Below are positions 15,504-23,841 of a stretch of 38,269 nt of DNA, one piece after another. Below the pieces are notes generated by a model, which saw nothing but the letters and a program-made list of their open reading frames with translations, did not search any database and had not been told where the DNA came from. A program made the translations under genes and the position numbers. The stretch is taken from contig JBJENE010000047.1 of assembly GCA_051880035.1 (NCBI GenBank), positions 1-38,269 on the forward strand, read 5' to 3'. The first letter of the stretch is position 1. Each line of letters starts with the position of its first letter. Source of the stretch: Eshraghiella sp051880035. GTDB lineage: Bacteria > Bacillota > Clostridia > Lachnospirales > Lachnospiraceae.

Positions 15504-17342
15504 TTATAACAAAATATTTTTTAATGCGTCTATGAGAATGGCATTATCATCATCGTTTCGCACTGCGATTCTAATATATTGCCGGCCGTCATTGATTTTA
15601 TGAGTCAAATCCTTGATGAAAATATTTTTTTCAATGAGTTTTGAACATAAGTCGATTCCTGTTATGTCTGTGTTTTCAAGGCGGCACATTACATAATTGG
15701 CTTGTGAATCGTATACTTTAAGTGATGGTATGTCTTTGAGGGAACGAATCAGTACGGTTCTGGCGTTCTTGATTTTTACAAGGGAATCCGCATAAGCTTT
15801 TTTGTATTTTTCCAATATCTGCATGAAGAATTCGCCGTAAGAATTAATATTCCAGATGGCAACATCTTTCTTTATGGCGTCTATCCGTGCGGTGTCGGAA
15901 CTTGCCAGGATGCCGAGACGGAATCCTGGAACACCGTAGGATTTGGAAATGCTTTTTACAACATACAGGTGGTTGTACATGCTTAAAATGTCTTCTTTAA
16001 GAAGGGTATAATCAGTAAAATCCTCTGTTGATGCATCCGAAGTGAGATTTACGAAATCCACAAAGCTTTCATCAACAATGAGAGAAATGTTTTCATCTGA
16101 GCACCATCTGATAAGCTTTTTAAGACCGTCAATGCTTATATAGTTGCCGGTAGGATTGTCAGGATTAATAAGTACAAGGGCATCCACTTTATTGAGTGAA
16201 TAGTAATTAATGATGTCATCTTCGTTATATCTGAAATCCTTATTACCAGATTCATAAATTACGGCTTCCTCGCAAAAGCGGTTAGGGTATTCCTCAAATG
16301 TTGGACGGATAAAACCTGCTTTACGGAAACCGCTGTTTTCCATAAGGCTTTTAATTAGTTCGGCGGCACCGTTACCCACTACAATATGGTCCTGCATAAG
16401 GCCGAAATTCTTGGATGCAAGAAGACTGTTTACCCGCATGCCTGAAGGATACTGGCTCATAAGAGTTTTAAAATTGGACTGCATTTCATCTATCATTTTA
16501 CTGTTAGGGAAATACGGATTTACCAGATAGCAGAAATCCAGTAATTTAGGGTAGCGCCAATAGCCTCCGTAGCGGGAGGAGATGGCATTGTATTTTTCTG
16601 TGGAAGTGTCCGAAAAAAGTGATTCGGCTATGTCCAAATCCTGAATATCGTCTATTTCATACCATTTCTGGCCGTCAAGTCTTTTTACCCTGATTTCATT
16701 AGTTTCAAGCATGGCAATTAACTTGATTACGGATTCATAATATTCATTGTTGCCCATTGCTTTGGCATATGCTTCAAGAAACGGAATATATGTGTATTGT
16801 GAAAAATGCCGGCTGAACTTGTAAATATTAACGGTTTTGTAATAGTGTTCTTTTTCGGAAAACTTAAGGTACTTACCCGGAACGAAATCTGCAATGCAGT
16901 CATTTTCATCAATAATGGTGCATGTTCCGTCCATCCAGCTTTCAAACTTGTCCACTAATGCCAGTGTTTCTCTGGAATCATTAATAAGGGCATCGACAAG
17001 CGATTCCTCAAAGATTAGATCTGACTCAAATAAAAGCGTATCTTCACTGTTAAGGTAATCCTTTGCCAGTGCCAGAGAATAAATATTGTTTGTCTTGTCG
17101 TATATTGGATTATTAATATATACAATCGGAGTTTTTACATTAAGCGTGGAAATAAAATCTATAAGTTTCTGTCCCTGATATCCTACGACAATAACAACTT
17201 TTGAAAGATTTTTTTTATCCAGAATGCGTAATGTACGCTCTATTAATGTCACTCCGTTTACTTTTACCATACATTTGGTATTATCGGCGGTAAGAGCTTT
17301 AAGTCTTTTACCCATTCCCGCCGCAAGAATCACAGCCTGCAT
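15504..17342 (-). CDS. Bifunctional nucleotidyltransferase-PLP aminotransferase/decarboxylase fusion
   Basis: The 612-residue protein joins two enzymes. Residues about 1-235 are a sugar-phosphate or choline-phosphate type nucleotidyltransferase, with AVILAAGMGKRLKAL and the lysine in DNTKCMVKVNG binding the nucleotide. This resembles LicC/PntC-like cytidylyltransferases. Residues about 245-612 are a fold-type I PLP enzyme of the HisC/CobD branch, with GNGAAELI, NPDNPTGN, VDESFVDF and the PLP lysine in SISKSYGVPGFRLG (Lys about 467). Fusions of this kind are known in phosphonate synthesis (2-aminoethylphosphonate activation); a phosphoserine or phosphothreonine decarboxylase role feeding CDP-ethanolamine-like products is equally possible. 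No PEP mutase lies in the window. The start is the ATG at 17342 behind AAGGAG; a GTG nine bases upstream is less likely. The antiporter gene precedes it by 38 bases on the same strand. Confidence 0.82.
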   Translation of the reverse strand: MQAVILAAGMGKRLKALTADNTKCMVKVNGVTLIERTLRILDKKNLSKVVIVVGYQGQKLIDFISTLNVKTPIVYINNPIYDKTNNIYSLALAKDYLNSEDTLLFESDLIFEESLVDALINDSRETLALVDKFESWMDGTCTIIDENDCIADFVPGKYLKFSEKEHYYKTVNIYKFSRHFSQYTYIPFLEAYAKAMGNNEYYESVIKLIAMLETNEIRVKRLDGQKWYEIDDIQDLDIAESLFSDTSTEKYNAISSRYGGYWRYPKLLDFCYLVNPYFPNSKMIDEMQSNFKTLMSQYPSGMRVNSLLASKNFGLMQDHIVVGNGAAELIKSLMENSGFRKAGFIRPTFEEYPNRFCEEAVIYESGNKDFRYNEDDIINYYSLNKVDALVLINPDNPTGNYISIDGLKKLIRWCSDENISLIVDESFVDFVNLTSDASTEDFTDYTLLKEDILSMYNHLYVVKSISKSYGVPGFRLGILASSDTARIDAIKKDVAIWNINSYGEFFMQILEKYKKAYADSLVKIKNARTVLIRSLKDIPSLKVYDSQANYVMCRLENTDITGIDLCSKLIEKNIFIKDLTHKINDGRQYIRIAVRNDDDNAILIDALKNILL

Positions 17343-17380
17343 AAAATTCACTCCTTATGGTAATTATTCTGAAATTTAAC

Positions 17381-18553
17381 CTATTTTAACAATTTTTTGT
17401 ACAGATTGTCAATGCATACGGCTCCGAGCGGAGCGGTAATCAGAATTGACAATACGGCAACCGTAAGAACCACCTGACCGCATGGCAGCCCCATGGCAAG
17501 AGGGACGGCACCTATTGCAGCCTGAACGGTTGCTTTTGGGATATACGCCGTCATACAGAAAACTCTTTCTTTGGGGGACAGTTCTGTTTTAACAAGGGAT
17601 AATGCCACACCGGACATCCTGAAAAGTAATGCGCCGAGTACAAGGATTATACCCAGAATTCCGGTGGCAAGGGCATATTTTAAATCCACGGTGGCACCCA
17701 CAAGGACAAATAGGAATACTTTCGCGGCAACCCAGAGCTTGTTATATTTTCCTGCGAGTCTTGTTGCAAGAATGTCATACTTCTGCCTGATTACGATTCC
17801 CAAAGTCATAATGGCAAGCAGACCCGAAAAGGGAACAATGCCTTCAAGCCTGTTCTGGAGTTCTATGAAAAGAAATGAAAGACTCAGAATTACCAGAAGT
17901 TTTACAGAATCCCGCATATGAATTTTCTTAAAAAACAGTACTAACAGTATGCCTGCCAGAATTCCCACCACAATACCTGAAATAATAGAGCCGGGAATCC
18001 ATAAGAACCCTGTTACTGACATCTTCCCGGTCGATGCCAGAGAAGTAAGTGCGGTAAAAACAACTATTACAAATACATCATCAACGGATGCACCTGCCAG
18101 AATAAGCTGCGGAATACTTTTTTCCCTGCCGTAGCCTTCGTTCATTATTTTAATCATTCTGGGTACTATTACGGCAGGAGATACGGCAGCGATAACACTT
18201 CCGATAATTGCCGCTTCGAGTAGAGATACTCCCAATAACAAAGGAGCTAAAATCATTGTTCCGGCAATTTCTATGCATGCGGGAACGAAGCTCATAAGCA
18301 GTGCGGGGCGGCCGACTTTCTTAAGGTCCGACAGATTAAGGGACAGGCCTGCTCTTGTTAAAATAATAACAAGCGCAATCTGCCTTAAATCGGCAGAAAT
18401 GTTTATTATTGATTCATCAATAAGATTAAGTGCATAAGGTCCCAGAACAATACCTACAATAATCATGCCAAGTAAAGAAGGCAGCTTGAATTTTGAAAAA
18501 AGACTTCCGAGAAGTAATCCGGCTAACAGAATTAATGCAATGCTCGCTAACAT
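17381..18553 (-). CDS. Monovalent cation/proton antiporter (CPA family)
   Basis: The product of about 390 residues is almost entirely hydrophobic, with about twelve membrane segments. It opens with LLAGLLLGSLFSKFKLPSLLGMIIVGIVLGP, the standard start of Kef/NhaP-like antiporters. The ion-binding motif is GASVDDVF, with a DD pair as in electrogenic members, and SPAVIVPRMIK forms the unwound helix region. It would exchange Na+ or K+ for protons across the membrane. There is no C-terminal RCK/TrkA domain, so it is not a nucleotide-gated Kef. I start at the ATG at 18553 behind AAGGAGA; the in-frame ATG 21 bases upstream would place the ribosome site inside the gene. It is the first gene of a two-gene minus-strand operon with the fusion enzyme. 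Confidence 0.87.
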   Translation of the reverse strand: MLASIALILLAGLLLGSLFSKFKLPSLLGMIIVGIVLGPYALNLIDESIINISADLRQIALVIILTRAGLSLNLSDLKKVGRPALLMSFVPACIEIAGTMILAPLLLGVSLLEAAIIGSVIAAVSPAVIVPRMIKIMNEGYGREKSIPQLILAGASVDDVFVIVVFTALTSLASTGKMSVTGFLWIPGSIISGIVVGILAGILLVLFFKKIHMRDSVKLLVILSLSFLFIELQNRLEGIVPFSGLLAIMTLGIVIRQKYDILATRLAGKYNKLWVAAKVFLFVLVGATVDLKYALATGILGIILVLGALLFRMSGVALSLVKTELSPKERVFCMTAYIPKATVQAAIGAVPLAMGLPCGQVVLTVAVLSILITAPLGAVCIDNLYKKLLK

Positions 18554-18668
18554 TTTTATCTCCTTAAATATCATATGTTAAAGTCGCTTATACAAAACAA
18601 TTTGAAATAAATTTATACAATTCGGAACGGATAGTCAATACCATATAACCGTAAAACATATCCACGGC

Positions 18669-18697
18669 TTGATAATTTCCGCGGGATGGTATATATT
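18669..18697 (+). promoter_or_regulatory. Sigma-A type promoter for the TauE/SafE gene
   Basis: TTGATA (18669-18674), a 17-base spacer and TATATT (18692-18697), about 43 bases before the ATG at 18740. A weaker minus-strand candidate for the antiporter operon is TTGACT with TATAAA (18638 down to 18612, 15-base spacing). Confidence 0.5.
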
Positions 18698-18739
18698 ATC
18701 TTGTTAGACTACAAGGGAAAATACAACAGGAGGAAGACT

Positions 18740-19513
18740 ATGGCTTTTAAAATAATAATATGTATTCTTGCAGGACTGGGAGCAGGACTGGGAACGGGAC
18801 TTGCGGGACTTTCTGCTGCAAGTGTAATATCCCCGATGCTTATCATCTGTCTTGATGTACCTGCATATCAGGCAATAACCATAGCCTTGGCATCGGATGT
18901 CCTGGCATCTGCAGCCTCGGCTTATACATACGGAAAAAGTAAGAATATAGATATTAAGCACGGTTTGGTAATGTTGGGAATAATAATGATTTTTACCATA
19001 GTCGGAAGTATTCTTTCGTCAAATGTGAAAAATACCGTAATGGGTGGCTTTTCCGTTGTTATGACTACATTTATGGGAATTAAATTTATTTTAAGACCTG
19101 TTATGACAACCAAGAGCCAGATGGAAGGCAAAAATGAGAGAGTAAGAATGATTCAGTCCGTTGTCTGCGGTGTAATAATCGGTCTGATTTGCGGCTTTGT
19201 AGGTGCCGGAGGCGGAATGATGATGCTTATGATTCTTACAAGTGTCCTTGGATATGAGTTGAAAACAGCAATCGGTACCAGTGTATTCAATATGACTTTT
19301 ACTGCTCTGGTGGGAGCTGTTTCTCATATTGTAATCGGCGGAATGCCCGACCTGATTTTACTTAGCGTGTGCATAGTGTCAACTCTTATTTTTGCAAGAA
19401 TTGCTGCAAGATTTGCAAATGTGGTTTCAACAAAGAAACTTAACAGAAGTCTGGGAATCGTCCTTTTTGTTCTGGGTGTTGCCATGATTATCGTAAAGTA
19501 TGTTATTAAATAA
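18740..19513 (+). CDS. TauE/SafE-family anion permease
   Basis: The 257-residue protein has about eight membrane segments in two similar halves. Each half contains a glycine-rich turn typical of the family: GAGLGTGLAGLSAASVISPML in the first (about 11-31) and GLICGFVGAGGGMMMLMIL in the second (about 150-168). Family members export or import sulfite, sulfoacetate or other small organic anions; the substrate here is open. The ATG at 18740 follows AGGAGG by six bases; the frame extends upstream to 18686 but the early codons overlap the promoter. Its last eight bases overlap the end of the convergent diguanylate cyclase gene, so no terminator separates the two. Confidence 0.85.
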   Translation: MAFKIIICILAGLGAGLGTGLAGLSAASVISPMLIICLDVPAYQAITIALASDVLASAASAYTYGKSKNIDIKHGLVMLGIIMIFTIVGSILSSNVKNTVMGGFSVVMTTFMGIKFILRPVMTTKSQMEGKNERVRMIQSVVCGVIIGLICGFVGAGGGMMMLMILTSVLGYELKTAIGTSVFNMTFTALVGAVSHIVIGGMPDLILLSVCIVSTLIFARIAARFANVVSTKKLNRSLGIVLFVLGVAMIIVKYVIK

Positions 19514-21350
19514 TATCATTCATTTCTTCAAAAACAGTACATCCCATATGGGTTGTTTCCTTTGTACGGTAAAGTGCCTTGTCTGCATTGTGATATAATG
19601 TTTCATCATATCCCAATACCGAAAAAGCTACTCCTGCACTGATGGAGAAAGGAGGCAGCCCGTCTGTTCCGAGCATTGTAGTATCGTTTATTTTATCAAT
19701 AATACCTTTAATATAATCTGTCTGTGATGATGTCAGCCGATTCATTATAACAGCAAACTCATCGCCACCGAGACGAAAAATCTTATCTACAGAACGGATT
19801 TCTTCGCCAAGAACCGACACGAGATGGGAAAGTACCCGGTCTCCGATATCATGCCCATATGTATCGTTGATTGATTTGAATCTGTCAATATCCATCAGCA
19901 CAAGGGCAAAAGGTGTTACGGATTCTTCTAATAATTTGGTGACTTTGCCGAAGGCAGTACGGTTCAGAGCCCCGGTAAGCTCATCATGTTCTATTTTATA
20001 CTGCATCCATTCCTCACGGCTTTTCTGTTCTGTGATATCCTGGACGGCGAAAACAACTTCTAAAAGACCTCCGGATTGATTCCATTTGGCAGGAGCAAGA
20101 ACGATTCGTCCCCATGCAATCGGGCTTCCCTGATATTCACAGGAAAGCACATTAGTGTCTTTCAGACGCTGTTCCATAGTATCAAGATTCATAAAATCCC
20201 GTACAATTTCCACATATTCTTTTGATACCATATGATTACAGAATGTATTCAGAAATACCTCGTACGGAATCGTACCTTCAGGATAAGACTGTCTGATAGC
20301 ATCGGAATGTTTGATTACCTGTGCCATTCTGTCCGTTACATTGAATCTGAAGCTGACTTTATAGAAACTGCTTAACGCAGTAATCATCTGCTGATGCTCT
20401 GCTTCCTCTTTCTTCATCTGAGTAATATCCTTAACGAGTACAACAAACCGTTCCAGATGACCTTTTTCATTAAGGGATACAACAGAAAACTCCAGACGGA
20501 ACCAGGTGTTGTTTCCGTTTACCTCACGCTCAAGATCGATTGAAAAGGAATTCTGTTCCGAACACAGATATGTTTCCATGTATTCCTTACCGGTCTTTCT
20601 TAAGAATTCCTCACGGTATTCAGGTTTGATTATGGACGCATAAAACTGTCTGATCCATTCCCATTCTCCTTCCTCGGGAATTACATTATTCAGCACTCTG
20701 GTTATACGGAGCGCCTCGTATCTTTTGGCTGAATAATCTACCAGAAATTCGGACAGGTTGCTGGAGCGGATACCTTCCATGAATAAAAGATATTTATGGT
20801 TAATCATTTCCTGATTGTAAAATAAACCGATTTCCTGCCCCAGGTATAACCATATGGATTCCAACGGCGCAAATACAGACAAATCCGGATTAATCAGACA
20901 CATGCATGTCGGCATTATATTCTTGGAATATATGGGAATTATAATAAATGTATTGAAGCCATACCTCTCCATTCTTTCATATTCCAATGGCATGCTGTCC
21001 CGGAGACACTCCCTGTTCTCTACCAAAACCATTTGTGGGGATTTGAGGGCAGTGGTCCAATCGTCAAGACTTCGTTCCTTTATCATTTGGACTTTCTCAT
21101 CATCAACAACCGAATCACCGGATTTCCACTGATACACCTTGTTAACGCAATCAGGGTTCGCATCGGATTCATAAATACATATCATATCTGAGCGGGTAAA
21201 TTTACCCACTTCTTTAATAATATATCTGATAATATCGCGGCTGCTGTTGTCTATATTTATGCTTGCCAGCAGATCAGCTACAAAAGCTTTCGTTTTCAGT
21301 ATAAATATATCATTATCATTTAATCTGTTTTCGCTTTCCATCATATACAT
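19506..21350 (-). CDS. Diguanylate cyclase with GAF-like and PAS sensor domains
   Basis: The 614-residue protein makes cyclic di-GMP. Residues about 15-180 look like a GAF domain. Two PAS domains follow (about 195-315 and 325-445), each ending in a PAC-type DIT motif (VLVKDITQMKKEE and FAVQDITEQKSREEW). The GGDEF domain spans about 455-605, with HDELTGALNR, MDIDRFKSINDTYGHDIGD and the active site RLGGDEF (about 526-532). An RxxD inhibitory site, RSVD, lies five residues before GGDEF, so product inhibition is likely. There is no EAL domain and no membrane segment, so it is a cytoplasmic sensor with unknown signal. A TATAAT on the minus strand at 21380-21375 is a possible -10; the ribosome site is AAGAGG. 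Confidence 0.92.
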   Translation of the reverse strand: MYMMESENRLNDNDIFILKTKAFVADLLASINIDNSSRDIIRYIIKEVGKFTRSDMICIYESDANPDCVNKVYQWKSGDSVVDDEKVQMIKERSLDDWTTALKSPQMVLVENRECLRDSMPLEYERMERYGFNTFIIIPIYSKNIMPTCMCLINPDLSVFAPLESIWLYLGQEIGLFYNQEMINHKYLLFMEGIRSSNLSEFLVDYSAKRYEALRITRVLNNVIPEEGEWEWIRQFYASIIKPEYREEFLRKTGKEYMETYLCSEQNSFSIDLEREVNGNNTWFRLEFSVVSLNEKGHLERFVVLVKDITQMKKEEAEHQQMITALSSFYKVSFRFNVTDRMAQVIKHSDAIRQSYPEGTIPYEVFLNTFCNHMVSKEYVEIVRDFMNLDTMEQRLKDTNVLSCEYQGSPIAWGRIVLAPAKWNQSGGLLEVVFAVQDITEQKSREEWMQYKIEHDELTGALNRTAFGKVTKLLEESVTPFALVLMDIDRFKSINDTYGHDIGDRVLSHLVSVLGEEIRSVDKIFRLGGDEFAVIMNRLTSSQTDYIKGIIDKINDTTMLGTDGLPPFSISAGVAFSVLGYDETLYHNADKALYRTKETTHMGCTVFEEMNDII

Positions 21351-21497
21351 TAATCCTCTTATTAACTAAATAGTATTATAACGGCAATTATTTTTTGTAT
21401 TTTTATTGTTTTTATCATATCATATAACAGAAAAGAAAAAAACATTTTTATTTCATGCAATATGAATTGTTATCCGGTGGGAGTATAATCCCCGGAA

Positions 21498-22250
21498 TCA
21501 GTTGTAATCCACTTTCATCAGACACAGTCCGCAGGCAGGAGCGGTAAAGCCTGCAAGGGAGCGGTTGCGGGCCTCTATCAGATCGGGTATGCTTTCGGGA
21601 GTCCTTTTTTTGAAACCTGTTTCTAACAGGGTGCCGGTAAGGATTCTTACCATATGCTGTAAAAAGCCTGTTCCGTGGTAGGTAAAAATAATATAGTCAC
21701 CTTTCTGACGGATTGTAATTTCGTCCACAATGCGGACGGTTGACTTTTTCATGCGTGGGTTACTGCAAAATGATGCAAAATCATGACTTCCCACAAGGTA
21801 TGAGGCTGCTTTTCTCATTCGTTCAATGTCGGGGAATCTGTCAAGAACATATACATATTTGCGGTCAAACAAAGGTTTAAGGGCACCGGCATAACAGGTG
21901 TAACAGTATGTTTTGCCCACTGCCTTGTATCTGCTGTGGAAGCGCTCCGATGCTTCTCTGACTTCTGTAATGCATATATCATCAGGAAGGTATCTGTTTA
22001 AATAATCCCTTATTTCATTCTCTGACATATCCACATCAAGGAAAACATTGGCTACCATGCCTTTTGCGTGAACTCCGGCATCAGTCCTTCCGGCACCTGT
22101 AATTTCAATGTCCTTCACATCCAGACCGGTCATTTTGGAAAGGACATTTTCTATTTTGCCCTGTATGGTTAAATCAATGCCCGGCTGATGTTCCCATCCG
22201 TAATACCGGCTGCCGTCGTATGATATTGTCATTTTATAATTTTTTTTCAT
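21498..22250 (-). CDS. truA: tRNA pseudouridine(38-40) synthase TruA
   Basis: The 250-residue protein is a full-length TruA, which converts uridines 38-40 of the tRNA anticodon stem to pseudouridine. The catalytic aspartate is in GAGRTDAGVHAKG (Asp about 57). YDGSRYYGWEHQP at the N-terminus and the later FHSRYKAVGKTYCY and FLQHMVRILTGTL are all conserved family blocks. The frame is open 327 bases further upstream but that part is not TruA-like and runs antisense to the zinc-ribbon gene. The ATG at 22250, behind GGGAG, matches the family start. A possible promoter is TTGCAA with TATATA in the divergent region upstream. Confidence 0.95.
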   Translation of the reverse strand: MKKNYKMTISYDGSRYYGWEHQPGIDLTIQGKIENVLSKMTGLDVKDIEITGAGRTDAGVHAKGMVANVFLDVDMSENEIRDYLNRYLPDDICITEVREASERFHSRYKAVGKTYCYTCYAGALKPLFDRKYVYVLDRFPDIERMRKAASYLVGSHDFASFCSNPRMKKSTVRIVDEITIRQKGDYIIFTYHGTGFLQHMVRILTGTLLETGFKKRTPESIPDLIEARNRSLAGFTAPACGLCLMKVDYN

Positions 22251-22346
22251 ATTATCTCCCATGTTGTTTTTCATATATAAAAGTTTAACATTATTTTGCA
22301 AAAGATAAAAGTATTTGTTTGAAGCAAAGCCACAAAGATTTATTTG

Positions 22347-22375
22347 TTGAAAAAGACATAGATTCGGGCTATAAT
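22347..22375 (+). promoter_or_regulatory. Sigma-A type promoter for the zinc-ribbon/hypB genes
   Basis: TTGAAA (22347-22352), a 17-base spacer and a perfect TATAAT (22370-22375), 40 bases before the ATG at 22415. Confidence 0.65.
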
Positions 22376-22414
22376 TTAATATAATAAAGCAGTAAAGTGA
22401 TAGGAGGTACAAAA

Positions 22415-22822
22415 ATGTTTTGCAGAAAATGTGGTAATGAGGTACAGGCCGGTCAAATAAAGTGCCCAAAGTGCGGAGAGGATTTGAGTTATTCCTGGAT
22501 TCCCAATGCACCATATACACAAGGACCGTACGGTGCGCCGAATGTTCCGTACAGACCTTCGGAACCGGTAAATGCACCTAATGCCTATATAAGAAATTAC
22601 AAACCAAAACTTGGATATAATCCTATAGGAATGTGGGGATATTTTGGATTTAATATTCTGTTTATGATTCCTGTTGTAGGGTTCATATGCGTTCTTCTGT
22701 TTTCTTTCGGAGTAAGCAAAAATGCGAATATCCGTAACTATGCGCGTTCTTATCTGTGCATATACATAATAGCTGCCGTCATTTTACTCGTATTCGGAGT
22801 AATACTGGGTATGCTGTGGTAA
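22415..22822 (+). CDS. Zinc-ribbon membrane protein
   Basis: This 135-residue protein starts with a zinc ribbon, MFCRKCGNEVQAGQIKCPKCGEDL, using two CxxC pairs. A Pro/Tyr-rich linker follows (about 30-65), then two membrane segments (about 75-100 and 110-132). Proteins with this layout are common in Firmicutes; the role is unknown. The AGGAGG site sits nine bases before the ATG at 22415; a GTG at 22397 lies upstream of that site and is not the start. hypB begins 23 bases after the stop, so they may share a transcript. It is not HypA, which has a different N-terminus and no membrane segment. Confidence 0.75.
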   Translation: MFCRKCGNEVQAGQIKCPKCGEDLSYSWIPNAPYTQGPYGAPNVPYRPSEPVNAPNAYIRNYKPKLGYNPIGMWGYFGFNILFMIPVVGFICVLLFSFGVSKNANIRNYARSYLCIYIIAAVILLVFGVILGMLW

Positions 22823-22845
22823 AAAATATAATAAAGGAAAAAGAT

Positions 22846-23517
22846 ATGGGAACAATGAAAATAATAGATGTTAAAAGAAGTATTTTTGAGGATAATGATA
22901 AAGATGCGGCCCTTCTGAGGGATGAACTTAAGAATGAGAAAACTTTCCTGCTGAATGTAATGTCATCACCGGGAAGCGGCAAGACCACAACACTGGTCGG
23001 AACAATTAATAAATTAAAGAATGATTTGAAAATCGGTGTTATGGAGGCGGACATTGATTCGGATGTGGATGCGTGGACGGTAGCAGACAGGACAGGAGTA
23101 AAGACTATCCAGCTTCACACGGGTGGAATGTGTCATCTTGATGCCGACATGACAAGACAGGGAGTAAAAGAACTGGGAACCAAAGATTTGGACCTGGCAA
23201 TTCTGGAGAATGTGGGAAATCTTGTGTGCCCTGCAGAGTTTGATACCGGAGCAGTTAAGAATGTTATGATTCTTTCCGTGCCGGAGGGCCATGATAAACC
23301 TCTCAAGTATCCTCTTATTTTTACCGTTTGTGATGCACTGATTATTAACAAAATCGATGTGCTTCCGTATTTTGATTTTGATATGGAAAAAGTTACTGAA
23401 TATGCCCATGCGAGAAATCCACGGCTTAAAATATTCCCGATATGTGCCAGAACAGGCGAGGGAATGGACGAATGGTGCCGTTGGCTTAAGGAACAGGTAC
23501 ACGAGTGGATTGACTGA
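22846..23517 (+). CDS. hypB: Hydrogenase/urease nickel-insertion GTPase HypB
   Basis: The 223-residue protein is a HypB GTPase, which helps deliver nickel to [NiFe]-hydrogenase or related enzymes. The P-loop SSPGSGKTTTL (about 40-50), the metal-binding CH of GGMCHLDA (Cys96-His97) and ENVGNLVCPAEFD (Cys about 128) are all present. NKIDVLPYFDFD serves as the guanine-specificity and HypB-specific region. The N-terminal His-rich nickel store found in some members is absent. I start at the ATG 22846 behind AAAGGA; an upstream in-frame ATG lies inside the previous gene. No hypA, other hyp gene or hydrogenase is in the window, so its client is elsewhere or unknown. Confidence 0.93.
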   Translation: MGTMKIIDVKRSIFEDNDKDAALLRDELKNEKTFLLNVMSSPGSGKTTTLVGTINKLKNDLKIGVMEADIDSDVDAWTVADRTGVKTIQLHTGGMCHLDADMTRQGVKELGTKDLDLAILENVGNLVCPAEFDTGAVKNVMILSVPEGHDKPLKYPLIFTVCDALIINKIDVLPYFDFDMEKVTEYAHARNPRLKIFPICARTGEGMDEWCRWLKEQVHEWID

Positions 23518-23533
23518 TAATTGAATTTTTCGG

Positions 23534-23562
23534 TTGACAAGGTAAATTTTACTGTATATTAT
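23534..23562 (+). promoter_or_regulatory. Sigma-A type promoter for the T-box leader and valS
   Basis: A perfect TTGACA (23534-23539), a 17-base spacer and TATTAT (23557-23562). Transcription would start close to 23569, just before the T-box leader. Confidence 0.75.
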
Positions 23563-23579
23563 ACCAATATAGTGTAAAT

Positions 23580-23820
23580 GCAAGGAAGAAGAGGAGTAAT
23601 CATAAGGCAGCTTTCAGAGAGAACCGGTAAGGTGTGAGCGGTTTAAGAGATGTTTATGATGAAGTAGCTTTGGAGCAGTGCGGATGAAAATACCTTGTAG
23701 TCCGTGACGCATAATCCCCGTTAAGGATTCAATGAGATATCGGATTCCCGATGAATAAAGGTGGTACCGCGTATAATGTCGCCCTTTGCACAGTGATGTG
23801 TGAAGGGCGCTATTTTATTT
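23580..23820 (+). promoter_or_regulatory. T-box riboswitch of valS (tRNA-Val sensing)
   Basis: The leader contains the standard T-box parts in order. There is an AGTA element near 23596 and a Stem I distal region with AGAGAGAACCGG and its returning arm (about 23617-23645). The specifier region GATGAAGTAGC follows, whose GTA (23664-23666) is a valine codon. The T-box sequence AAGGTGGTACCGCG lies at 23758-23771. Its TGGT bulge can pair with the ACCA end of uncharged tRNA-Val. A terminator hairpin competes: 23780-23792 pairs with 23797-23809 (13 bp, two G-U pairs, GTGA loop), followed by a T-rich tail. Low charged tRNA-Val would therefore raise valS transcription. Confidence 0.93.
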
Positions 23821-23841
23821 AATATGAAAGGAATGACAGGA

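Noticed and set aside
21473..21496. TCCGG/CCGGA hairpin after truA as a terminator
   Set aside because: The stem has a bulge and there is no T tract after it on the minus strand, so support is too weak to list.
22251..22577. 109-codon upstream extension of the truA frame
   Set aside because: It is antisense to the zinc-ribbon gene and its promoter, has no TruA similarity, and the ATG at 22250 has its own ribosome site and matches the family start.
23014..23583. 189-codon minus-strand open frame
   Set aside because: It runs antisense to the hypB coding sequence, whose motifs are complete; the translated product looks like noise.
23800..23841. In-frame GTG start for valS
   Set aside because: It lies inside the T-box terminator hairpin; the protein would gain 14 residues unlike other ValS N-termini.
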